NCBI GenBank assembly: GCA_026982335.1
Contig: JALSHH010000002.1
Span: 1 to 64,000, forward strand
Length of the DNA stretch: 64,000 nt
Reading direction: 5' to 3'
Source of the DNA: Phycisphaerales bacterium
Lineage (GTDB): Bacteria > Planctomycetota > Phycisphaerae > Phycisphaerales > UBA1924
Part shown: positions 57,061 through 64,000 of the stretch, one piece after another
Position numbering within the stretch: position 1 is the stretch's first letter
How the letters are laid out: each line of letters opens with the position of its first letter
The notes under the pieces: generated by a model
Database searches by the model: none
What the model was told of the DNA's origin: nothing
Seen by the model: only the letters and a program-made list of their open reading frames with translations
Translations under genes and position numbers: made by a program

Positions 57061-58374
57061 ATGAAGAAAGTCATCCTTATTGTGTCGCTTCTCATTGTGC
57101 TGATGCTCTTCAGCGTCGGTCTTTGGGTATATTTCGCATTTCTGTATACCAAGCCTTTGAGCAGGGCCGAACTTGCCCAACTGACGCCGGACTGGTCGGT
57201 GGTGACGCATGGGAACTGGTCGCCTTGGTTTACCAAGGCTGATGGGACGACCGAGTGGAACCCGGCAGCGAGTTTCAATGCGTGGGTGGCGACGGTACCC
57301 GAGGAGGATAAGGCGTGGCCGATGTTGGTGGACTTAAAGTATGCGAACCTTGATTTGTTCGATACGAAAAACATATGCGAACTTCCTGATGCTCGGTCGA
57401 GCTGGGAAGAAGTCATGGATGTTCTTGATGTCAAGAAGAATGCGCAGGTCATGAGTCTCCTGAAAGATGCTTTGCAACGCCCGGTCTTGGGGTGCGGTCT
57501 TTATGTTTCAAACGATCCCGTTGAGCACGAAACTCGGGTTCGATATGGATTGGAAGATCAGGATTGGGATTCGAGTTTGCAGGCGCAAAACCAGAGTTTA
57601 CTCGATACTCAGTTTCCAGCAATTCGCACGCTCCATACAATGATTAAAGTGTTCGGGCTCTATGCTGGATACCAACTCGAACTTGGAGATGTCGATGAAT
57701 TTATCGAGTTGATGACAGTTCTCATGGAATCGTCTCGGTTCTCAGACGAGTTTCCATTTTTGATCAATCAACTTTTTTCACTTGGGATTGAGTCACTTGC
57801 GACTGAGCATATCAGTTGGGCTTTGGATCGATATCCAGGGATGTTTGATGATTCACATCTTGTATTGCTCGATCAGTTGGTCGCCCGCCACCAACACCGC
57901 ACATTCCTCTGGCAGGGCGAAGCGATTGGGTTTCATGATTCAATTCGCCGTGTGGTCGATGATAAGGGATCGTTGAAGATGGCAGGGGCGAGGACTTTGC
58001 AAGGTGGAGGCGGATCGTTCAATACTCCAACGAATCTGCCCGACATCGAACTTCATGCCTCGACCCAGCGAACCCTGTATGCTTATAACAAAATGCTTGC
58101 CCAGGCTCAGGTTGAATCTTCGAGTTCATTGATGATAAATGGGATGAGTGCGACGCAAATTCTGGAATCAGAGAAGCGGAAACTCAATAACCTTGGGAGC
58201 CTCCTTCTCGATATGCTGCCTCCGGTCGTTGATCAGGCGTCAGAACGATTCCGGCAACTCCAGCAGTCATCAGTTAATCTTCGACTCACCATCGCTGCCC
58301 ATCGCCATGCGCTGCGGCATGGACAAATGCATGAATCCAACGAGACGATTGACGAGGATTTATTGCCGGACTGA
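57061..58374 (+). CDS. Hypothetical membrane-anchored protein
   Basis: The 437-residue protein has one N-terminal membrane helix (VILIVSLLIVLMLFSVGLWV, about residues 4-25) and a long helical soluble part. It includes LAQLTPDWSVVTHGNW, FGLYAGYQLELGDVDEFIEL and VARHQHRTFLWQGEAI. I do not recognise a family; the pattern resembles helical planctomycete envelope proteins. The ATG at 57061 is used because the upstream frame runs into the repeat and tRNA terminator region. It is convergent with nth, with only 6 bases between stops. Confidence 0.65.
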   Translation: MKKVILIVSLLIVLMLFSVGLWVYFAFLYTKPLSRAELAQLTPDWSVVTHGNWSPWFTKADGTTEWNPAASFNAWVATVPEEDKAWPMLVDLKYANLDLFDTKNICELPDARSSWEEVMDVLDVKKNAQVMSLLKDALQRPVLGCGLYVSNDPVEHETRVRYGLEDQDWDSSLQAQNQSLLDTQFPAIRTLHTMIKVFGLYAGYQLELGDVDEFIELMTVLMESSRFSDEFPFLINQLFSLGIESLATEHISWALDRYPGMFDDSHLVLLDQLVARHQHRTFLWQGEAIGFHDSIRRVVDDKGSLKMAGARTLQGGGGSFNTPTNLPDIELHASTQRTLYAYNKMLAQAQVESSSSLMINGMSATQILESEKRKLNNLGSLLLDMLPPVVDQASERFRQLQQSSVNLRLTIAAHRHALRHGQMHESNETIDEDLLPD

Positions 58375-58380
58375 GTGCCA

Positions 58381-59118
58381 TTATTTTTTCTTTGGCAATG
58401 GCTTGTCACAGTTGACCCCAAACTTCACACAGATTGGATGATCGTGTTTGCAGTTGGGTCTGGCCGTGCAATTGTATCGCCCGTGGAAAACCATCTGGTG
58501 CCCTAGGGTGGACCAGCGCTTGCGTGGAAAGAGGGCCATGAGTTTTTTTTCGATGATGGCCGTGTTTGTTTTCGGATCGTCGAAGAACCCCCATCGCCAG
58601 CTTAGGCGTTGGATGTGGGTGTCAACGGTGAAGCCGTCGTTGATGCCGAAGGCATTGCCGAGGACGACATTGGCGGTTTTGCGGGCGACGCCTCGGAGTT
58701 TGAGCAGGTCGGTCATGGTGTTGGGGATTTGGCCATCGAAGTCTTCGACGATCATGGTCATGGCCGCGTGAATCGACTTGGCTTTGTTGCGAAAGAGCCC
58801 GATGGTTTTGATGTAGGACTCGATTTCCTCAGGCGTAGATTTTGCGAAGTCGGCGGGGGTCTTGAATTTTTTGAAGAGCTCGGGTGTGGCCTTGTTGACG
58901 CCGGCATCGGTGGATTGGGCACTGAGAATCGTTGCAATCAAGAGTTCGTGGGGGTTGGAGAACTCGAGTTCGCAGTAGGCATCAGGATAGAATTCCTGTA
59001 ACGCGTCGGTGATGTGTTTGGCTTTTCGCTTCTCGGCCGGCGTGACTTTGGGGAGGGCAAAAGGAATGTCCTTGAGTCCGCGTGGATTGTTTTTGCCTTT
59101 GGGATGGACTTCATTCAT
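58381..59118 (-). CDS. nth: Endonuclease III, with altered iron-sulfur loop
   Basis: The 245-residue DNA glycosylase/AP lyase removes oxidised pyrimidines. The helix-hairpin-helix LLKLRGVARKTANVVLG (catalytic K147) and VDTHIQRLSWRWG (D166) are intact. Four C-terminal cysteines are at 217, 223, 230 and 237 (spacing 5-6-6), while the usual cluster spacing is 6-2-5, so the 4Fe-4S site may be altered. The N-terminus is about 30 residues longer than E. coli Nth and the end is lysine-rich. The start overlaps the upstream membrane-protein gene by 8 bases. Confidence 0.92.
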   Translation of the reverse strand: MNEVHPKGKNNPRGLKDIPFALPKVTPAEKRKAKHITDALQEFYPDAYCELEFSNPHELLIATILSAQSTDAGVNKATPELFKKFKTPADFAKSTPEEIESYIKTIGLFRNKAKSIHAAMTMIVEDFDGQIPNTMTDLLKLRGVARKTANVVLGNAFGINDGFTVDTHIQRLSWRWGFFDDPKTNTAIIEKKLMALFPRKRWSTLGHQMVFHGRYNCTARPNCKHDHPICVKFGVNCDKPLPKKK

Positions 59119-59692
59119 GGGTTGATGTTTCCTTTGGAGCGGCGGTGAGTGTCCATCCGGCGAGAATAATATTGATGAGTACCGTGATGGTCAGTGTGCC
59201 AAGAAGACGCGATGCGGCAGTGTGTGATGCGAGGAAGCGGTCTTTAAACATGTCGGCTTGTTCGGTATCGCCCGCAGCGGCAAAGTCCCAGTAGCCTTGG
59301 AGTGTCATGGTGAGTTTGGGCATGAAGATGAACAGGTGATAGCTCAGCAATGCGAGTGTGGCGCAGAGGACCATGATGCGGAGTAGGCGGGCGATGGTGT
59401 TGATGTGATAGCCTGTGACGATCATGATCGAGCATGTCAGTAGGGCAAATGCAGCGCAGATGAATTGGATGGTATCGACCACGAAGAACACGCGTGAAGC
59501 AACCAAGCCGCCAGCGAGCAGGGCATGATTGCCCTCGTAGTTGGGATAGCTCGCCAGCGTGGGCTCGAGCGTGCGCATCAACGGGAAGACGATCGCGGCG
59601 ACGATGCCTGACATCGTGACCGAACCGAGCCAGATCGAGAGCACGACGAGGTGGAGTATCTGGGCGATTCGGCAGAAAAAGGCACGGTTCAT
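59111..59692 (-). CDS. DUF4149-like membrane protein
   Basis: The 193-residue protein has four membrane helices (about 9-33, 60-83, 90-112 and 162-183) and VVLSIWLGSVTMSGIVAAIV, NYEGNHALLAGGLVASRVFF near the front, resembling DUF4149-type small membrane proteins. Function unknown. The frame remains open to 60208 but overlaps the divergent gene; the ATG at 59692 (MNRAFFCRIAQIL) is where hydrophobic coding starts. Overlap with nth suggests one operon. Confidence 0.7.
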   Translation of the reverse strand: MNRAFFCRIAQILHLVVLSIWLGSVTMSGIVAAIVFPLMRTLEPTLASYPNYEGNHALLAGGLVASRVFFVVDTIQFICAAFALLTCSIMIVTGYHINTIARLLRIMVLCATLALLSYHLFIFMPKLTMTLQGYWDFAAAGDTEQADMFKDRFLASHTAASRLLGTLTITVLINIILAGWTLTAAPKETSTHE

Positions 59693-59749
59693 GCAAGGAT
59701 CGTAGTGCGCCCAATGCCGGGAGGGCGGAATGATTCTACTATCTCTGCC

Positions 59750-60505
59750 ATGTTGGGCCTGCCTGAAATCTCGATCAGCACTGCCGGGTATCTCGTCGGT
59801 TCTCCTTCGCCCAAAGCCGCGATTGAGGAGATTCATGCGATTGGTGTGCGGGGGATATCGCTCGATGCCGCTGCGCCTGATTTTCGCCCGCGAGCACTGA
59901 CTCGATCCGCCCGGCGCGATTTGGCCGCGTCGTTGCGTCGAAGAGAACTCGAGTTTACGGGACTGGATTTGTGGATTCCGCCTGAACATTTTGCAGATGT
60001 GATTCATGTGCATCGGGCGATTGACGCGGTGAATCAGGCTGCCGAAATGAGCAGCGAACTGGCAGCACTCGTCGGTGGGCGATCGAAACCGACGGTCTCG
60101 GTGGTGTTGGCGAGTGATATGAACCCAACTGATCGTGATGCAATCGGGACCAATGCTCAGCAAGTCGGGGCGATCATCGCAGACCATCAGCCTGAGCAAG
60201 GTCAGCATGTTCCCGGGATTGGGATTGGAATCGACCCAACGATGGTGCTGATGACGGGTAGTTCACCGGGCAAGGCCGTCACGCGAGCGGGTAAAGACCT
60301 CGCAAGCGTTCGGCTCAGCGACCTGAGTGCGATGGGGCGGTGTGTGGTTGGATCACAAGGCGGCAAGCTCGATGTGAAAGGCTATGCCGGGTCGTTGATT
60401 GTTGCCGGGCAAGAGTGGATCGTGCTCGATGTGCGAGAGATGCCCGAGCCAAAGGTTGCAGCGGCGTTGGCGACTCAGGCATGGAATGAAGCAGCAGCGA
60501 TCTGA
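59750..60505 (+). CDS. Sugar-isomerase-like TIM-barrel protein
   Basis: The 251-residue protein contains ISTAGYLVGSPSPKAAIEEI, ELEFTGLDLWIPPEHFADVI and GIGIGIDPTMVLMTG, resembling the xylose isomerase-like TIM-barrel superfamily. Many usual metal-ligand Glu/His positions are not visible, so activity is uncertain. The start is unclear: ATG at 59750 fits homology best, ATG at 59714 is an alternative, and neither has a good ribosome-binding site. It is divergent from the DUF4149-like gene. Confidence 0.55.
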   Translation: MLGLPEISISTAGYLVGSPSPKAAIEEIHAIGVRGISLDAAAPDFRPRALTRSARRDLAASLRRRELEFTGLDLWIPPEHFADVIHVHRAIDAVNQAAEMSSELAALVGGRSKPTVSVVLASDMNPTDRDAIGTNAQQVGAIIADHQPEQGQHVPGIGIGIDPTMVLMTGSSPGKAVTRAGKDLASVRLSDLSAMGRCVVGSQGGKLDVKGYAGSLIVAGQEWIVLDVREMPEPKVAAALATQAWNEAAAI

Positions 60506-60594
60506 AACAATCCAGACCCAGCGGGCCTCGACTGTACGGGAGCATCTTTGGTATTGTGCGCATTTGAAGATCGTCCCTTCACGGTCGTGGCTCG

Positions 60595-61068
60595 TTAGAG
60601 AAATACGATCGGTTCAAGATCCGCCCGCAGGTAGAGCGGGTGCTTGGGGAACCCGTGCTTGGTGATGGCCAGGCACATCGGGGTGCAGATACTTTGGAGC
60701 AGGTCGAGCACTTGCGTATGTCGATTGTTGAGCGCTCCGTGGGTGCCCCACCCGACGACCATCAGATCGGCCCGCGTGGCGAGTTTGACGATGGCATTGT
60801 CATTGTTTGGGCCAACGGGATCATCAACCTGCTTGAGTCCTTTGGGATCGGTTGACCGGAGGGCGAAGATGTTTGTCACATCCATCGCGTGGAAGCCCCA
60901 TTTGACCGCGTAGCGATGGCATCGGGTGAGGGTTGGATCGAGCACCTTGGCGTCAGCGGTGGAGGGGTTGAGCAGGCAGAAGCAGACGCGCTGCCCGCCC
61001 TTGGCCCAGCGCCTGCCCAAGGTGTATCGGTAGGTTTCGGATTCATCGAATGTGGCCCATCCTTGCAT
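60595..61068 (-). CDS. DUF1643 protein
   Basis: The 157-residue cytoplasmic protein has CFCLLNPSTADAKVLDPTLT, RCHRYAVKWGF and VVGWGTHGALN, the family signature of DUF1643, whose function is unknown. It follows yebC by 15 bases on the same strand. The ATG at 61068 has AGGATCATCGCCG upstream. Confidence 0.88.
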   Translation of the reverse strand: MQGWATFDESETYRYTLGRRWAKGGQRVCFCLLNPSTADAKVLDPTLTRCHRYAVKWGFHAMDVTNIFALRSTDPKGLKQVDDPVGPNNDNAIVKLATRADLMVVGWGTHGALNNRHTQVLDLLQSICTPMCLAITKHGFPKHPLYLRADLEPIVFL

Positions 61069-61083
61069 CGGCGATGATCCTGT

Positions 61084-61851
61084 TCATTCAAGATTTGCCA
61101 GATCGGCAGCATCGAAATCGGCGTTGGAATAGACTTTCTGCACATCATCGTTCTCTTCGAGCGCATCGATCAGGTTCATCACCTTGCGGGCATCTTCACC
61201 TACGACTGCGACCATATTTTCGGGGATGCGGGCAATCTCGGCTTCGAGGATTTCAATGCCATTGGCTTCGAGGGATTCTTTGACGGCGATGAACTCGGTC
61301 GGATCAGTCAGAATTGTCCAGACGCCTTTATTCTCATCGTCGACGCCTTGAGGAGCCTGCACATCATCTGCCCCGGCCTCGAGGGCTTGGTCCATGATGG
61401 TGTCTTCGTCGTATTTGGACGCGTCGATGATGATTTGCCCCTTGGTACTGAACATGAAGGCGACGGAGCCCGCGTTACCCATCGACCCACCCTTTTTCTT
61501 GAAGGTGTTGCGGACATCGCCGACGGTCCGGGTGTTGTTGTCGGTGAGTGCGATAACCAGGAGTGCGGTGCCGCCTGGGCCATATCCTTCGTAGATGAGT
61601 TCTTGGTATTCTGCCCCACCAGTTTCGCCTGAGCCTTTGGCAATGGCGCGTTTGATCGTGTCTTTGGGCATATTGGCATATTTGGCTTCGTCAATCGCAT
61701 ACCGGAGCGCGAGATTGGTTTCAGGGTCGCCGCCGCCCATCTTTGCAGCGACCATGATCGCCTTAGAGCACTTCGACCAGATTTTTCCCTTCTTGTTATC
61801 CTGCGCTGCTTTGCGATGCTTGATGTTCGACCATTTGCTATGACCAGCCAT
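61084..61851 (-). CDS. yebC: YebC/PmpR-family regulator
   Basis: The 255-residue protein starts MAGHSKWSNIKHRKAAQD and has GKIWSKCSKAIMVAAKMGGG and GGTALLVIALTDNNTRTVGD, the well-known YebC signature. Members act as transcription factors or as ribosome-associated factors that ease stalls at proline runs. The ATG at 61851 has AGGAGCCCACC upstream; the open frame continues to 62193 inside the TPR gene. It lies 16 bases after the TPR gene. Confidence 0.96.
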   Translation of the reverse strand: MAGHSKWSNIKHRKAAQDNKKGKIWSKCSKAIMVAAKMGGGDPETNLALRYAIDEAKYANMPKDTIKRAIAKGSGETGGAEYQELIYEGYGPGGTALLVIALTDNNTRTVGDVRNTFKKKGGSMGNAGSVAFMFSTKGQIIIDASKYDEDTIMDQALEAGADDVQAPQGVDDENKGVWTILTDPTEFIAVKESLEANGIEILEAEIARIPENMVAVVGEDARKVMNLIDALEENDDVQKVYSNADFDAADLANLE

Positions 61852-61867
61852 GGTGGGCTCCTGTGTT

Positions 61868-64000
61868 CTACGCGTGTACTTCGATGATTGTTGGTTCATC
61901 TGACCCAGTTTTCTCGTCGGACTTTGGTTCATCCACCAATGGGGCGATTGCTGGTTCTCCGGTGGATTGGGCCTCGTTGATCCGGTGAAGAATCTCTTCC
62001 AGCTCGGTGCTGATGGCATCAATCGCCCGCTGGTTCGGGTTGGGCTGGGCATTGATAGACTCAAGCCGATGACGAGCAATATCCTCAGCCTGTCGCCAGG
62101 CGTCGATTGCACGATCCTGATATCCGCCGCGCCAGAGCGCGTCACCGAGGTGCAGCATGATCGTCGCGTTCTCGCGATCGGTGTCGAGTTCATTGGCGCG
62201 GATCAAAAGTGAGATCGCTCCGGGGGTGTGCGGTTGGCCATCTTGCCCGGGGATGTCCTCGAATATGCCCATCTTGTATCGAACCCATGCGAGTGAGTCG
62301 ATGACTGATGCCTCGTTGGGGAGCGCATCGGCTGCCCGTTCAAGCAACTCGGTTGCATAATTGATCCGTTCACCTGCTTCGGCGAGCATGTACCCATAAT
62401 CATTGTTCGACCAAGCATGGTCAGGATCATACGAAAGGGCCAGTTCGTAGTAGGACTGGGCTTGGGCAGGACGATCAAAGGCAGAAGCATAGACCGCAGC
62501 GATGTAGATTAGGTCGGCCCGCTGTTGATCGGGCGTGAGCGCCGGTTGATTTCGGCTCGGTGTGCCCAGCTCGATGGTGATGAGTTCAATCATTTGCTCC
62601 ATGAGTCCATGTGCATCGAGCAGATCAAGCACGCCAATCATGTCGGTGTTGGTGCCTTGGGTTGCGAGGAGCTGATAGGTGTCAAGAGCGGTTCGCGTAT
62701 CGATTTGGCCCGTGGAAATCGCAAGCCGAGCAGTGAGGGCAATCGCTTCATGGACTCGACCTTCACCCAAGAGCGATCGGATGGGCAGCGAACGAAGTGT
62801 TGATCGCTCTTGATCACTTTTCGCCTGATTGTCGCCTTGGTGAATCACCCGGACAAGTTCCTCGAGGTCAAGTCGGGGGAGCTGGGCGAGCAACAGCACC
62901 TTGACACGGACAAGATCAAGACTCAAAGGAAGCGAGCGGCTTTCAAGGATCGAGATGATATCGAGTAGTTGCAGAGCATTGTCGAGTGCTTCGACCGAGC
63001 GTGTCAGTGTAAAAATCACTTGGTCGAGTTGAAGCCTTTGGGCGGGCAACAACGCAATGCCCATCGGGAGGTTCGCATCAAGGAGTGCAGCCAACGGTTG
63101 AGTTCCAACCGATTCGGGTTTTTTCGCAAGGAACTGGGCATATTCGAGCGTCGGATCAATACCTTTAAAATCCTTGAGCCGGGCGATCAGATGGGCATCG
63201 GCCGCTTCGGGTTCTTCGAGCACTCCCGCAAGCAGTTGCTCGATTGCTCGAGCAAGTTCGAACGATCCAGTCCGTGCGTATCCCTTGGTCAACAGGTCCA
63301 TTGCTCGTTGATGGGCATCGAGTTCGTAGAGCCCTTGGGCAACGGCGAGCATCCCCTGGGTTGAGTTGGGATCAGAGGCAAGTCGACCTTCGAGCCATTC
63401 GATCCCCAACGACAGCGCCTGAACCTGACCTTGTGTGCTCTGAGTTTTCCAGATGCTCATCAGCAGGTCATACCCGATTTCGCGATCGAGATGCTGATTG
63501 TTGAGTTCAACGAGCAACGACTCGGCCTGGCTGACCAACCCGTTGCGTGCCAACTCATTGGCGCGAAGAAGTCCAAAGAAACCAGAGTGAGGAAGGGTTG
63601 TGCCGAGCTGGCGAACAACATATTGCAACTCACTTTCATCACCAATCGGCGAAGAAGCCGAGCGGAGCACGAAGAGCTGTTCGTAGATGCTCTCGTTATA
63701 AGGATCAAGTTCCAAAGCCCGCTCAAGAAAGGTGGCTGCCGGTTCATATTTCTGGAGTACTTGGGCAATCTGGGCACCAAGAAGCAAATCCTCGATCTCG
63801 GCATCGGCATCGTCGGCAAGCTCGCTGGCGAGCTTCCACGAAGCATCGGGCTGCTGGGCAATCAGCAGGGACGAGGCGAGTCTTCGGGCAAGAGTCCAAT
63901 CGTCGTCAGTTAAATGTGAACGGGTCAAACGCGAATGAAGTTCATCGGTCAACCGATTCGCCTGGGCCCACTGCCCTCGCAAGGCAAAGCCTTGGGCATG
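61868..64000 (-). CDS. Large tetratricopeptide-repeat protein (5' end outside window)
   Basis: At least 710 codons; the frame is open to the window edge, so the true start is outside. The protein is built of helical TPR-type repeats (EPAATFLERALELDPYNESI, PAQAQSYYELALSYDPDHAW, GYMLAEAGERINYATELLER), and ends in an acidic low-complexity tail (DEPKSDEKTGSDEPT). It is probably a scaffold for protein interaction, of a type often secreted or periplasmic, but no signal can be seen. It is upstream of yebC by 16 bases. Confidence 0.85.
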   Translation of the reverse strand, partial: HAQGFALRGQWAQANRLTDELHSRLTRSHLTDDDWTLARRLASSLLIAQQPDASWKLASELADDADAEIEDLLLGAQIAQVLQKYEPAATFLERALELDPYNESIYEQLFVLRSASSPIGDESELQYVVRQLGTTLPHSGFFGLLRANELARNGLVSQAESLLVELNNQHLDREIGYDLLMSIWKTQSTQGQVQALSLGIEWLEGRLASDPNSTQGMLAVAQGLYELDAHQRAMDLLTKGYARTGSFELARAIEQLLAGVLEEPEAADAHLIARLKDFKGIDPTLEYAQFLAKKPESVGTQPLAALLDANLPMGIALLPAQRLQLDQVIFTLTRSVEALDNALQLLDIISILESRSLPLSLDLVRVKVLLLAQLPRLDLEELVRVIHQGDNQAKSDQERSTLRSLPIRSLLGEGRVHEAIALTARLAISTGQIDTRTALDTYQLLATQGTNTDMIGVLDLLDAHGLMEQMIELITIELGTPSRNQPALTPDQQRADLIYIAAVYASAFDRPAQAQSYYELALSYDPDHAWSNNDYGYMLAEAGERINYATELLERAADALPNEASVIDSLAWVRYKMGIFEDIPGQDGQPHTPGAISLLIRANELDTDRENATIMLHLGDALWRGGYQDRAIDAWRQAEDIARHRLESINAQPNPNQRAIDAISTELEEILHRINEAQSTGEPAIAPLVDEPKSDEKTGSDEPTIIEVHA

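Noticed and set aside
59693..60208. N-terminal extension of the DUF4149-like protein
   Set aside because: Antisense to the sugar-isomerase-like gene and unlike membrane protein sequence.
61852..62193. N-terminal extension of YebC
   Set aside because: The extra 114 codons lie within the TPR gene in another frame, while MAGHSKWSNIKHRKAA is the universal YebC start.
1..64000. CRISPR arrays, insertion sequences, prophage or rRNA genes
   Set aside because: No regularly spaced repeats, transposase motifs, phage structural genes or rRNA sequence were seen.

Overview
The window looks like a chromosomal segment of a planctomycete, most likely class Phycisphaerae. This is inferred from gene content: a DUF1501/DUF1800 pair, an alternative complex III plus caa3-type oxidase cluster, proteins carrying a CGYxLxGL...CPEC zinc ribbon, a Minf_1886-family protein, a PEP-CTERM-like tail, and a sigma factor with an unusual region 2.3. 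GTG and TTG starts are frequent. I see no prophage, insertion sequence, CRISPR array or rRNA. One tRNA gene, tRNA-Arg(CCG), is present.

Layout. 1-1.1 kb: the 3' end of ssb, a terminator, then rplI. 1.2-6.2 kb (minus): pilT, a membrane-anchored PilB/GspE-like protein whose ATPase motifs are all altered, and a large CvpA-type membrane protein. 6.2-8.8 kb: a sigma-70 factor with long non-coding flanks. 8.8-10.7 kb: superoxide dismutase and two small membrane proteins. 10.7-13.6 kb (minus): DUF1501 and DUF1800 proteins. 13.8-31.2 kb: a respiratory block. A heme A synthase-like gene runs divergently from actABCDEF (alternative complex III), a small membrane protein, SCO, and coxB-coxA-coxC-coxD with a terminal unknown. 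Quinol would be oxidised by ACIII and electrons passed to the CuA/cytochrome c subunit of an A2-type oxidase.

31-48 kb is mixed housekeeping: OmpA-like lipoprotein, futalosine-pathway-like deaminase, AI-2E-type permease, PEP-CTERM protein, ffh, secreted GH13 enzyme, PolX, an XRE regulator overlapping a small conserved-looking gene, recG, two partner genes, and pyrF. 48.6-52.6 kb (minus) holds pyruvate dehydrogenase pdhA, a DF-family thioredoxin-like lipoprotein, pdhB and E2, the first three joined by 4-nt overlaps. 52.9-64 kb: S41 protease, MFS permease, tRNA-Arg, endonuclease III, a sugar-isomerase-like protein, DUF1643, YebC, and a TPR protein that runs off the window end.

The points most worth a second look are the pseudo-ATPase/PilT/CvpA operon, the sigma factor lacking the region 2.3 tryptophan pair, the thiol lipoprotein inside the pyruvate dehydrogenase operon, the two unassigned membrane proteins in the respiratory cluster, the out-of-frame gene overlap at 43.4 kb, a dispersed repeat at 33.9 and 57.0 kb, and an unexplained 1.1-kb non-coding stretch before sod.
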